The position numbers and the translations under genes were made by a program. A stretch of 64,000 bases of DNA from CADEED01 sp035765415 (GTDB lineage: Bacteria; Pseudomonadota; Gammaproteobacteria; Steroidobacterales; Steroidobacteraceae): positions 1-64,000 of the forward strand of contig DASTXR010000057.1 of the NCBI GenBank assembly GCA_035765415.1. The letters run 5' to 3'. The notes below the pieces were generated by a model. The model saw nothing but the letters and a program-made list of their open reading frames with translations. It was not told where the DNA came from and ran no database searches. Positions 42,847 through 50,879 of the stretch are shown here, in pieces; the stretch's first letter is position 1; each line of letters opens with the position of its first letter.

Positions 42847-43539
42847 GTGCAGGAATATCAAAGAACCTTCGTCGAGCTCGCCATGTCGCGCACTGCGCTG
42901 CGCTTCGGCTCGTTCAAGCTCAAGTCCGGGCGGGAGAGCCCGTACTTCTTCAACGCCGGCCTGTTCAATGACGGTGAAGCCATCGCGGTCCTCGGTCAGT
43001 GCTACGCCGCGGCGCTCGCGCGTTCGCAACTCGGTTTCGACATGTTGTTCGGGCCGGCCTACAAGGGCATCCCGCTCGCCACCACCACCGCGGTCGCGCT
43101 CGCCGAGCATCACCATCGCAGCGTGCCCTGGGCGTTCAATCGCAAGGAAGCCAAGGAGCACGGCGAAGGCGGCAATATCGTGGGCGCGCCGCTGCGCGGC
43201 CGCGTGGTCATCGTCGATGACGTCATCACCGCCGGTACCGCCATCCGCGAATCGGTGGAAATCATTCGTGCCGCGGGCGCCACACCGGTCGGCGTCGCGC
43301 TGGCGCTGGATCGCCAGGAGCGGGGCCAGGGCGCCCAGTCGGCCGTGCAGGAGGTGTCGGCGCAGTTCGGGCTGCAGTGCGTCAGCATCGTGACCCTGGC
43401 GGATCTCATCGAAACCTTTGCCCAGGGCCCTGGTGATGCAGTTCTCATTTCTCGTGAACAGATCGGCGCATTACGGGCTTATCAGCGGGAATGGGGTGTC
43501 GGCTCAGTATCCCCGGGCGCGAATGCTGTAGCAGAATAG
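42847..43539 (+). CDS. pyrE: Orotate phosphoribosyltransferase
   Basis: A 230-residue enzyme of pyrimidine synthesis. It has YFFNAGLFNDGEAIAVLGQC, FGPAYKGIPLATTTA and the PRPP-binding motif RVVIVDDVITAGTAIRES. The start is the GTG at 42847 (VQEYQRTFVEL), matching E. coli-type length; a longer frame from 42790 contains no better start. The DUF4124 gene follows after five bases. Confidence 0.95.
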   Translation: MQEYQRTFVELAMSRTALRFGSFKLKSGRESPYFFNAGLFNDGEAIAVLGQCYAAALARSQLGFDMLFGPAYKGIPLATTTAVALAEHHHRSVPWAFNRKEAKEHGEGGNIVGAPLRGRVVIVDDVITAGTAIRESVEIIRAAGATPVGVALALDRQERGQGAQSAVQEVSAQFGLQCVSIVTLADLIETFAQGPGDAVLISREQIGALRAYQREWGVGSVSPGANAVAE

Positions 43540-43544
43540 CTCGC

Positions 43545-44237
43545 ATGCGCAAAGCCACCTTCCTCCTGGCGACAGTGCTCTCGGGCCTGATGGCGGTTTC
43601 CGCCGTGGCCGCCGAAAAGAAAACCAGGAGCTCGAAATCGAAAGCGTCGGCCGAAGGCACCACCTACAAGTGGGTCGACGAGAACGGCGTAACGCACTAC
43701 GGCGACCATGTCCCGTCGGAATACTCGCAGCGTGAACAGACGGTCCTGAATCCCCAGGGTCTCGAGGTTCAGAAGCGCCAGGCGGAGATGACGCCGAAAG
43801 AAGCCGCGGAGTACGCCGCGAAGCAGAAGGAAGAATCGCGGCGCAAGCAGCACGACATGTTCCTGATCTCCACTTACCCGTCGGTGAAGGAAATCGAAAA
43901 CGTACGCGACGTGCGGCTCGACCAGATCAACGGCCAGATCGTCGCCGCCGAGGCGTACATCTCGAGCCTCAGCACCCGCGTCGAGGGACTGAAAACCCGC
44001 GCGCTCGGCTACGCGCCGTACAACACCAAGCCCAACGCCCGCCGCATGCCCGACGATCTCGCCGAGGAAATGGTCCGCGCCATGAGCGAGCTGCGCACGC
44101 AGAATTCAGCGCTCACCGCGAAGAAGACCGAGCATCAGAGTGTGGTGGCGCAGTTCGACGCCGACATCAAGCGGTTCAAGGAACTGCGGACGTCCGCCGC
44201 TGCGCGCGTCAACCAGGCGAATACGCCGAAGCAGTAG
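43545..44237 (+). CDS. DUF4124 family exported protein
   Basis: A 230-residue protein with a signal peptide (MRKATFLLATVLSGLMAVSA) and the DUF4124 hallmark TYKWVDENGVTHYGDHVP, followed by a helical, charged, partly coiled-coil C-terminus (QINGQIVAAEAYISSLSTRV...). The domain is common in Gammaproteobacteria and often periplasmic; function unknown. It overlaps nothing and converges with dut with two bases between the stops. Confidence 0.87.
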   Translation: MRKATFLLATVLSGLMAVSAVAAEKKTRSSKSKASAEGTTYKWVDENGVTHYGDHVPSEYSQREQTVLNPQGLEVQKRQAEMTPKEAAEYAAKQKEESRRKQHDMFLISTYPSVKEIENVRDVRLDQINGQIVAAEAYISSLSTRVEGLKTRALGYAPYNTKPNARRMPDDLAEEMVRAMSELRTQNSALTAKKTEHQSVVAQFDADIKRFKELRTSAAARVNQANTPKQ

Positions 44238-44239
44238 TT

Positions 44240-44737
44240 TCAGCGCGTTCCGGTATGGCCGAAGCCGCCGGCGCCGCGCGATGACGCGGCAAAATCTTCC
44301 ACGACTTCAAGCCGCACCTGCACCACGGGCACGATGATCATCTGCGCGATGCGTTCGCCCGGCTGCACGACGAACTCCGTGGCCGAGCGATTCCAGCACG
44401 ACACCATCAGTTGCCCCTGGTAGTCGGAATCGATCAGGCCGACGAGATTGCCCAGGACGACGCCGTGTTTGTGGCCGAGACCGGAGCGCGGCAGGATCAC
44501 CGCGGCGAGCCCCGGATCATCGAGATGAATCGCGAGCCCCGTGGGGATCAGCTCCGCCTTGCCGGCGGCCAGCGCCAGCGGCGCATCGAGGCAGGCGCGC
44601 AGGTCGAGGCCGGCGGAACCGGACGTGGCATAGGCCGGCAGCGGAAAGTCCTTGCCGATACGCGCATCGAGAATGCGGACCTTGAGCGCGCGGTCCGCGC
44701 CACTCACCGTGGCTTGCGGCGAAACCTGCGCGTTCAT
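44240..44737 (-). CDS. dut: Deoxyuridine triphosphatase
   Basis: A 165-residue trimeric-type dUTPase: GSAGLDLRACLDAPL, PRSGLGHKHGVVLGN, GLIDSDYQGQLMVSCWNRS and the C-terminal RGAGGFGHTG motif. It hydrolyses dUTP to dUMP and PPi. The start overlaps the coaBC stop as ATGA, so the two are co-translated, a common bacterial arrangement. Confidence 0.97.
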   Translation of the reverse strand: MNAQVSPQATVSGADRALKVRILDARIGKDFPLPAYATSGSAGLDLRACLDAPLALAAGKAELIPTGLAIHLDDPGLAAVILPRSGLGHKHGVVLGNLVGLIDSDYQGQLMVSCWNRSATEFVVQPGERIAQMIIVPVVQVRLEVVEDFAASSRGAGGFGHTGTR

Positions 44738-45963
44738 GCAGACACGCTGGTAAGACGCGGGCTGGCCTTGCGATCCGCATAGATCTCGGCGACGAGCGCG
44801 ACGAGATCACGCGCCAGCGTGACCTTGGGCGCGTGCGGCAGCTCGCGGCGCCCGTCGCGCCACAACACCAGCAGTGCGTTGTCGTCCTTCTCGAACACCT
44901 TGTCGTGTCCGACTTCATTCGCGGCGATCATGTCGAGGTTCTTCTTGAGGAGTTTCTGGCGCGCGTATTGTTCCACGGAATCCGTCTCGGCCGCGAACCC
45001 CACGACGAATGGCCGCGCAGCGCCGACGCGCGCCGCCACGGTGGCGAGGATGTCGACGGTGCGCTCCATCTTGAGATCCATCGACTCGGACGTTTTCTTG
45101 ATCTTGCTTTCCACGGGATTCGCCGGCCGGTAATCGGCGACCGCGGCCGTGGCGACGAAGATGTCGACGCCGTCGATATTCTTCATCACCGCGTTGAGCA
45201 TGTCGGCCGCGCTTTCCACGTCGATGCGCTTCACGCCGGCGGGCGTGGGCAGCGTCACCGGCCCGCAGACGATGGTGACGTCCGCGCCCGCTTCGCGCGC
45301 CGCGGCGGCGAGCGCGAAACCCATCTTCCCCGAACTGCGATTGCTGATGAAACGCACCGGGTCGATGCGCTCGCGCGTCGGACCCGCGGTGAGCAGCACG
45401 CGCTTGCCGGCCAGCGGCCCCGTGGGCGCGATGGAATTGGCGACGTTGCCGGCGAGCTCCAGCGGTTCGAGCATTCGCCCCGCGCCGACTTCGCCACACG
45501 CCTGGTCGCCCTGGCCGGGCCCCCAGACATGGATGCCGCGCGATTTGAGCGTGGCGACGTTGGCCTGCGTGGCGGCGTTGGCCCACATGAGGCGGTTCAT
45601 CGCCGGCGCGAGCGCGATCGGCGCCGACGTCGCGAGGCACAAAGTAGTTAGAAGATCGTCCGCCTGGCCCGTGGCCAGCCGCGCGATGAAGTCGGCGGTG
45701 GCGGGCGCGATGATCACGAAGTCGGCCCAGCGCGCGAGCTCGATGTGCGACATCGCCTTCTCGGCTTCCGGATCCCACAGGTCGCTGCGCACCTCGCGGC
45801 CGGACACGGCCTGGAAGGTCATCGGCGTGACGAATTCGCGTGCGCCCGAGGTGAGCACCACCTGCACCTCCGCGCCTTGTTCACGCAGACGACGGACGAG
45901 ATCGGGACTCTTGTAAGCCGCGATTCCGCCAGTGACACCGAGAAGGACGCGTTTGCCGTGCAT
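44734..45963 (-). CDS. coaBC: Phosphopantothenoylcysteine synthase/decarboxylase
   Basis: A 409-residue bifunctional CoA biosynthesis enzyme. The N-terminal flavin-dependent decarboxylase domain has GVTGGIAAYKSPDLVRRL, PAMNRLMW and ACGEVGAGRM. The C-terminal synthase domain (from about residue 185) has RFISNRSSGKMGFALA and KKNLDMIAANEV. It leads the coaBC-dut unit and is divergent from radC. Confidence 0.97.
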   Translation of the reverse strand: MHGKRVLLGVTGGIAAYKSPDLVRRLREQGAEVQVVLTSGAREFVTPMTFQAVSGREVRSDLWDPEAEKAMSHIELARWADFVIIAPATADFIARLATGQADDLLTTLCLATSAPIALAPAMNRLMWANAATQANVATLKSRGIHVWGPGQGDQACGEVGAGRMLEPLELAGNVANSIAPTGPLAGKRVLLTAGPTRERIDPVRFISNRSSGKMGFALAAAAREAGADVTIVCGPVTLPTPAGVKRIDVESAADMLNAVMKNIDGVDIFVATAAVADYRPANPVESKIKKTSESMDLKMERTVDILATVAARVGAARPFVVGFAAETDSVEQYARQKLLKKNLDMIAANEVGHDKVFEKDDNALLVLWRDGRRELPHAPKVTLARDLVALVAEIYADRKASPRLTSVSA

Positions 45964-46097
45964 GGGCCGGCATTATCGGCAGGCGTGCCGAAGGTTTGCC
46001 AGTCGCTTTGGTTCCGCCAATAGTTCCTGCAGTTATTAGCGATTCACGGCGCATTGCACGCTTAGGGCGATGGCGGACTGCCCGGCAATATCACGCC

Positions 46098-46808
46098 ATG
46101 GATCAGCCACTTAGCGGGGCCGGCGACTCCGGCAACATCAGCCACTGGCCGCGCGGCGAGCGGCCGCGGGAACGGCTGCTCACGCGTGGCGCGCAAACCT
46201 TGTCCGACGCCGAGCTGCTCGCGGTGGTGCTGGGCACCGGCGTGGGCGGCGCCAACGCATTGGACATAGCGCGACAGCTCCTGCAGCACTTCGGCGGCAG
46301 CCTGCGCCGCCTGCTCACCTGCGAAGCCGAGAACCTGCTCGCGCTGCGCGGGCTCGGGCCCGCGCGCTACGCCACGCTCATGGCGGCGCTAGAGCTCGCC
46401 CGCCGCCACTACTGCGAGGCGCTGCGCGCAGGTCCCGCCATGAACGCGCCCGCCGCCACGCGGCAGTTCCTCACCGCGCAACTGCGTGACCGCCCTTATG
46501 AGGTGTTCTGCTGCCTGCACCTGGACAACCGCCACCGGCTCATCCACTTCGAAGAGGTGTTCCGCGGCACCATCGACGGCGCCAGCGTCCACCCGCGTGA
46601 AGTCGTGCGCCAGGCGCTGCAATACAACGCCGCCGCGCTCATCTTTGCGCACAACCATCCATCGGGAGTCGCGGAGGCCAGCCAGGCGGACGAGCTCATC
46701 ACGCGCCGGCTGCGCGATGCCCTCGCGCTCGTGGACATCCGCGTGCTCGATCACCTGATAGTCGGCGACAACAGCTGCCTGTCGTTCGCGGAAAGGGGGC
46801 TTATCTAA
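46098..46808 (+). CDS. radC: RadC/DUF2466 JAB-domain protein
   Basis: A 236-residue protein with an N-terminal helix-hairpin-helix-like part (LLALRGLGPARYATLMAALE) and a C-terminal MPN/JAB metalloprotease-like domain with the HNHPSG motif (IFAHNHPSGVAEASQAD). It is named RadC in E. coli, though its DNA-repair role is doubtful. The start at 46098 is the usual position (MDQPLSGAGDS); a longer frame begins at 45996. Confidence 0.95.
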   Translation: MDQPLSGAGDSGNISHWPRGERPRERLLTRGAQTLSDAELLAVVLGTGVGGANALDIARQLLQHFGGSLRRLLTCEAENLLALRGLGPARYATLMAALELARRHYCEALRAGPAMNAPAATRQFLTAQLRDRPYEVFCCLHLDNRHRLIHFEEVFRGTIDGASVHPREVVRQALQYNAAALIFAHNHPSGVAEASQADELITRRLRDALALVDIRVLDHLIVGDNSCLSFAERGLI

Positions 46809-46897
46809 GATGTGGAGTTCCGCAGCTCAACGTTGGTTCTCCCGCGCCGATGTGCGGGATCGCAAATAGCCCCTCCGTTGTTGAGCAGGAATGGCAT

Positions 46898-46913
46898 GCA
46901 ACCTGCGGGTTGC
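46898..46913. promoter_or_regulatory. Candidate ArsR operator, upstream copy
   Basis: GCAACCTGCGGGTTGC is a perfect 6-bp inverted repeat with a 4-base spacer, 53 bases before the SRPBCC start. The matching copy lies at 46945-46960. Confidence 0.6.
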
Positions 46914-46944
46914 GCGTTGCCTCGCTGTTGCGGTACGCTCATAT

Positions 46945-46960
46945 GCAACCGGGAGGTTGC
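46945..46960. promoter_or_regulatory. Candidate ArsR operator, downstream copy
   Basis: GCAACCGGGAGGTTGC has the same half-sites as 46898-46913, 47 bases on, and ends five bases before the ATG, overlapping the likely ribosome site (GGGAGG). Repressor binding here would block translation initiation as well as transcription. Confidence 0.6.
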
Positions 46961-46965
46961 CTTTC

Positions 46966-47424
46966 ATGAGTTCCCAGGATCGCATCGAGCGCGTTGTCGA
47001 ATTGAAGGCACCAGTCAGTCGAGTCTGGCGGGCGATAACCGATCATCGACAGTTCGGCGAGTGGTTTCGCGTCAATCTGGATCAGCCGTTCGTTGCAGGT
47101 GGACGGTCAACCGGCCACATGACGTATCCCGGTTACGAACACTTGCCGTGGCTAGCTACAGTTGAGCGCCTGGAGCCTGAGCGCTACTTTTCGTTTCGCT
47201 GGCGTGATATCGACGACAAGTCCGCGCTCCCGATAGGCGAACAACCCACCATGCTCGTTGAGTTTTTCCTGGAGCCGATCGGAGACGGGACGCGCGTAAG
47301 GATTGTGGAGTCAGGCTTCTCATCACTGTCTGAGCCACGGCGAATCGAAGTGATGCGCAGCAACTCACAGGGCTGGGAAATTCAATCAAACAATCTCTCG
47401 GTTTATGTCACCGACCCACCGTAG
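46966..47424 (+). CDS. SRPBCC/AHSA1 family protein
   Basis: A 152-residue START-like protein: an N-terminal ELKAPVSRVWRAITDHRQFG and the later ERYFSFRWRDIDDKS and SEPRRIEVMRSNSQGWEIQ strands typical of AHSA1/SRPBCC domains. They usually bind hydrophobic ligands. The 3' end overlaps the ArsR gene by 20 bases, so the pair is an operon in which the ArsR protein probably regulates its own synthesis through the upstream inverted repeats. Confidence 0.9.
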   Translation: MSSQDRIERVVELKAPVSRVWRAITDHRQFGEWFRVNLDQPFVAGGRSTGHMTYPGYEHLPWLATVERLEPERYFSFRWRDIDDKSALPIGEQPTMLVEFFLEPIGDGTRVRIVESGFSSLSEPRRIEVMRSNSQGWEIQSNNLSVYVTDPP

Positions 47425-47758
47425 CTCGCCGGCGCGCGATGTTGCGGTGGTCTTCGCAGCGTTGGGCGATCCTGCTCGCTTGATGCTGTTAACGCGGCTG
47501 GGGAAAAGCGGATCGTGCTCGATCGGCGAACTAACTACAGGCTTCGAGATTTCACGTCAGGCCGTCAGCAAACACCTGCGAGCGCTGGCGAAAGCCGGGC
47601 TTGTCAAAGGACAGAAGGCGGGTCGGGAGAACCGCTACGCATTGCAGAAGAGTGGCTTCGATCTTGCACGCTCTTACCTCGATCGCGCTGCCCAGCAGTG
47701 GGATCAGGCGCTCATGCGGCTTGAAGCGCATCTCGCGAATGACAAACGCGGCGAGTAG
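47405..47758 (+). CDS. ArsR/SmtB family transcriptional regulator
   Basis: A 117-residue winged-helix protein with FAALGDPARLMLLTRLGKSG and the recognition helix EISRQAVSKHLRALAKAGLV. No ELCVCDL-type metal-binding motif is present, so a metal-independent or other ligand signal is likely. It overlaps the SRPBCC gene, a common pairing. Its Leu-Thr-Thr is encoded CTA ACT ACA (47531), an instance of the recurrent motif. Confidence 0.92.
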   Translation: MSPTHRSSPARDVAVVFAALGDPARLMLLTRLGKSGSCSIGELTTGFEISRQAVSKHLRALAKAGLVKGQKAGRENRYALQKSGFDLARSYLDRAAQQWDQALMRLEAHLANDKRGE

Positions 47759-48224
47759 CGAACTTGCGACGGCATGCCCGCGCAAAGCAGATATTGCGTA
47801 ACGACCGCCTGGGGTCGAGAGCTGACGATGGGTTCGTATGTAGAGCGTAGCGGCTCAGCGCCTGGCTCTCATAGCCGGCGAAGCCATCCGACGACATCGG
47901 ACCCGTCGCGTTGATAGACGCGGCGCGTCCCTGCAAATCGAAACTGTCGCGAGCGCGGTCATGTGGAGCAACGCCTCAGAAAACCGGCGCGCTGGGCGGC
48001 GCCGGCCACTCAACTCCACGTTCTAGATAAGTCCCCTTTCAGCGAAAAATGGGGTGCTCAACATTTTGCGCGGAGCGGGGGCTGCTGTGATGCCGGGCCC
48101 AACAGATACGTAGAACTACTCAGCCGCAGACTCGCGCCCCCGCAGCCATACTCCCCCGGCTGCCGAAGCGCGGAAAACTTCGGCAGGCACATTTCATTCA
48201 TCGTCGATACGAAGGGGAAACAAC
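47759..48224. other. Intergenic with an inverted repeat
   Basis: A 466-base gap without a convincing gene. CTGCCGAAG (48160-48168) is perfectly mirrored by CTTCGGCAG (48178-48186) around a nine-base loop, about 40 bases upstream of the esterase ATG, a possible operator or leader hairpin. A segment at 48020-48070 is AT-rich (TCTAGATAAG), a possible promoter zone. Ribosome site AAGGGGA is at 48212-48218. Confidence 0.5.
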
Positions 48225-50081
48225 ATGGCGAAAGGAATTGCGCCGGCGGCAGGTATTGCCGCCCGGTTCGTTGCGGTTGCAACATTGTTAGGGGCCAACG
48301 CCGCATCCGCGGCATCACTCGTCGAGATCTCGGGGTTCGGTCAGAACCCGACCAACCTGCGAATGCACGTGTACGCGCCCGACGTACTCGTGTCGCCGCC
48401 ACCCATCCTGGTAGCGGTTCACTTCTGCACGGGCACCGGGCCTGCGTTCTTCAACGGCACGGAATTCCGGACGCTGGCCGATCGTTACGGATTCATCGTC
48501 ATTTATCCATCGGCCACGCGCAGCGGGCAGTGCTTCGATGTCTCCTCGCCGCAGGCATTGCGGCGCGGTGGCGGCAGCGACCCGGTGGGCATCATGTCGA
48601 TGGTCACCTACGTCATTCAAAGCTACGGCGCGAATGCCAGCCGCGTGTACGTCACGGGCGCGTCTTCCGGCGCGATGATGACCAACGTGCTGCTGGGAAA
48701 CTATCCGGATGTATTCAAGGCGGGCGCCGCGTTCATGGGTGTGCCGCATTCGTGTTTTTCGACCACGGACGGGTCGATGTGGAACAGCCAGTGCGCCAAC
48801 GGCCAGCGCATCATGACGGCGCAGCAATGGGGCGATCTCGCTCGCGCGGCGTTCCCGGGTTACACCGGCGCGCGCCCGCGCATGCAGTTGTGGCACGGCA
48901 CGAACGACGCCACGTTGCGTTACCCGAACTTTGGTGAAGAGATCAAGCAATGGACGAACGTGCTGGGGGTTTCGCAGACGCCGTCGTTCACCGACATGCC
49001 ACAGTCGGGATGGACGCGCACACGTTACGGCGGCACCGGCATCGGCGCGCCTGTCGAAGCGATCAGCCTGAACGGCGCCGGCCACGATCTGCCGCGCGCG
49101 GGACAGGCCGCGATGGCCATCCAGTTCTTCGGATTGGACACGAGTGGCCCCGGGCCCGACACCCAGGCGCCCAGCGTGCCCGCAAACCTGAGCTCACCCG
49201 CGCAGACCAGTAGTTCGATATCGCTCGCGTGGAGCGCGTCGACCGACAACGTGGGCGTCATCGGCTATCAGGTGCTGCGAGCGCCCGGCGCGAGCGGCGG
49301 CACGTTCGCGCAGATCGGAACGGCATCGACCAACTCTTTCGTCGACACGGGGCTGGCGGCCAGCACCACGTTCCGCTACCAGGTGCGCGCCGTCGACGCG
49401 GCGGGCAACGCCTCGGCCGTGTCGAGCGCCGTCACCGCCACGACGCAGGCCGGAGGCGGAGATGTCCAGCCGCCGAGCGCGCCTTCGAACCTGACGGCAA
49501 CGGCAACCACCGCCAGCTCGATATCGCTGGCCTGGACCGCCTCGACCGACAACACCGGCGTTTCTAACTACCAGGTCCTGCGGGCGCCCGGAACCAGCGG
49601 TGGCACGTTCACACAGGTGGGAACGTCGACGACCACGTCGTTCGTGAACTCGGGCCTGACCGCGAACACCACGTTCCGCTACCAGGTGCGGGCCGTCGAT
49701 GCCGCAGGCAATGCTTCGGCGGTTTCGAACACGGTCACCGCCGCAACGCAGACCGGTGGAACTCCGGGCGGCGGGTGTACGGTGGCCGCAACCGTGCAGA
49801 CGCAGTGGCAGACGGGGTACGTCGTCGAACCAGCCCGGGTGACCAACCCGGGAACGGCCACGATCAATGGCTGGACGGTTACCTTTACCCTGCCGGCAGG
49901 GCATACCGTGACCGGATCCTGGAATACCGTGCTTACCGTGAGCGGCCAGACCGTCACGGCGCGCAATGCCGGCCACAACGGCACCGTCGCGGCGGGTGGG
50001 AATACCGCGTTCGGATTCCAGGTGAGCCGCCCGAACGGCAACACCCAGGTGCCCTCGGGATACGCCTGTACATCGCCGTGA
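48225..50081 (+). CDS. Secreted CE1-type esterase with two FN3 and a CBM2 domain
   Basis: A 618-residue exported enzyme. A signal peptide (about residues 1-29) is followed by a PHB-depolymerase/CE1-like catalytic domain to about residue 300, with YVTGASSGAMMTNV (nucleophile Ser) and NGAGHDLPRAG (His). Two near-identical FN3 modules (VRAVDAAGNASAVS in both) lead to a C-terminal CBM2 with TINGWTVTFTLPAGHTVTGS and a paired Cys. CBM2 binds cellulose or xylan, so acetylxylan or feruloyl esterase activity is likely. One usual CBM2 surface Trp appears as His (NAGHNG). Confidence 0.88.
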   Translation: MAKGIAPAAGIAARFVAVATLLGANAASAASLVEISGFGQNPTNLRMHVYAPDVLVSPPPILVAVHFCTGTGPAFFNGTEFRTLADRYGFIVIYPSATRSGQCFDVSSPQALRRGGGSDPVGIMSMVTYVIQSYGANASRVYVTGASSGAMMTNVLLGNYPDVFKAGAAFMGVPHSCFSTTDGSMWNSQCANGQRIMTAQQWGDLARAAFPGYTGARPRMQLWHGTNDATLRYPNFGEEIKQWTNVLGVSQTPSFTDMPQSGWTRTRYGGTGIGAPVEAISLNGAGHDLPRAGQAAMAIQFFGLDTSGPGPDTQAPSVPANLSSPAQTSSSISLAWSASTDNVGVIGYQVLRAPGASGGTFAQIGTASTNSFVDTGLAASTTFRYQVRAVDAAGNASAVSSAVTATTQAGGGDVQPPSAPSNLTATATTASSISLAWTASTDNTGVSNYQVLRAPGTSGGTFTQVGTSTTTSFVNSGLTANTTFRYQVRAVDAAGNASAVSNTVTAATQTGGTPGGGCTVAATVQTQWQTGYVVEPARVTNPGTATINGWTVTFTLPAGHTVTGSWNTVLTVSGQTVTARNAGHNGTVAAGGNTAFGFQVSRPNGNTQVPSGYACTSP

Positions 50082-50092
50082 TGTGACGGCTG

Positions 50093-50129
50093 CCAGCCGG
50101 CTCGGGTTGCCCACAACCCGACCGGCTGG
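50093..50129. terminator. Hairpin terminator after the esterase gene
   Basis: CCAGCCGGCTCGGGTTG pairs with CAACCCGACCGGCTGG over a four-base loop (16 bp, one bulged C), 12 bases past the esterase stop. No T-run follows, and the hairpin overlaps the candidate rpmBG promoter. Confidence 0.6.
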
Positions 50130-50135
50130 TATAAA
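50107..50135 (+). promoter_or_regulatory. Candidate rpmBG promoter
   Basis: TTGCCC (50107-50112) and TATAAA (50130-50135) are separated by exactly 17 bases, a good sigma-70 layout about 65 bases upstream of rpmB. The -35 is inside the preceding hairpin. Confidence 0.55.
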
Positions 50136-50200
50136 GGCGGCCCTTTCGGCGGCCCTCAACCGGTCGTCAGATAGTTAACCTACTGATTCTTGGGATATTT

Positions 50201-50437
50201 ATGAGCCGCGTCTGCGAAGTCACGGGCAAGAGCGTTGCTGTCGGCAACCGCGTCTCCCACGCCAACAACAAGAAGCGTCGTCGCTTCCTGCCGAATCTGC
50301 ACACCCAGCGCTTCTGGCTGGAGGGTGAACGTCGCTGGGTCAGCCTGCGAATCTCCACCAACGGCCTGCGCACCATCGAAAAGAACGGCATCGAGTCCGT
50401 CATCGCTGGCATGCGCGCCAAAGGCAAGAAGGTCTGA
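50201..50437 (+). CDS. rpmB: 50S ribosomal protein L28
   Basis: A 78-residue basic protein: MSRVCEVTGKSVAVGNRVSH, KRRRFLPNLHTQRFW and a C-terminus with KNGIESVIAGMRAKGKKV. Exactly the size and sequence type of bacterial L28. The rpmG gene follows after three bases, the classic rpmBG operon. Confidence 0.98.
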   Translation: MSRVCEVTGKSVAVGNRVSHANNKKRRRFLPNLHTQRFWLEGERRWVSLRISTNGLRTIEKNGIESVIAGMRAKGKKV

Positions 50438-50440
50438 GCC

Positions 50441-50596
50441 ATGCGTGAAAAAGTGAAACTGCTGTCATCCGCCGGCACGGGCCATTTCTACGTGGCCACG
50501 AAGAACAAGCGCCTGCACCCGGACAAGATGAACGTGAAGAAGTACGACCCGGTCGTACGCAAGCACGTCGAATACAAGGAATCGAAGATCAAATAA
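50441..50596 (+). CDS. rpmG: 50S ribosomal protein L33
   Basis: A 51-residue protein read directly: MREKVKLLSSAGTGHFYVAT, KNKRLHPDKMNVKKYDPVVR, ending HVEYKESKIK. It lacks the Cys-rich zinc form, so it is the zinc-free C-minus type. It forms an operon with rpmB and is followed by a strong terminator. Confidence 0.97.
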   Translation: MREKVKLLSSAGTGHFYVATKNKRLHPDKMNVKKYDPVVRKHVEYKESKIK

Positions 50597-50632
50597 CCGC
50601 ATCGCTCCCGAGCGACCCGGTCACGAAATAAA

Positions 50633-50667
50633 GGCCCCGGCGGTGCATCCGCCGGGGCCTTTTTCTT
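50633..50667 (+). terminator. Rho-independent terminator of rpmBG
   Basis: GGCCCCGGCGG and CCGCCGGGGCC pair perfectly over a five-base loop (TGCAT), followed by a TTTTTTCTT run. It lies 36 bases past the rpmG stop. Confidence 0.93.
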
Positions 50668-50693
50668 GCCTACTCAACACCACAAGCATCGCG

Positions 50694-50800
50694 TAATACT
50701 TGGGGCGGCGGCGGGATGGTGGGAAGCTCTGGGTGAGCTCAACACTGGGTTCTCTTGCAGGAGGGTCCCGCCGCCACCCACAATCGTTCGTACAGTATTA
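50694..50800. repeat. Long imperfect inverted repeat before mutM
   Basis: TAATACT (50694-50700) and AGTATTA (50794-50800) are exact inverted ends, and the GC-rich GGGGCGGCGGCGGGA nearby pairs with TCCCGCCGCCACCC near the other end. Together they could fold into one 107-base hairpin or a cruciform. No coding frame. It may be a small mobile relic or a structured leader of mutM. Confidence 0.5.
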
Positions 50801-50879
50801 GACGCTCGAGTCCGCCGAAACGTTGCATGCCAAATCGACCAGTCGATCTGAATTTGCGTTGAGCTGACCGCCTCCCACC

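Noticed and set aside
49130..49760. Tandem DNA repeat within the esterase gene
   Set aside because: It is explained by two homologous FN3 modules, not by a mobile element or CRISPR.
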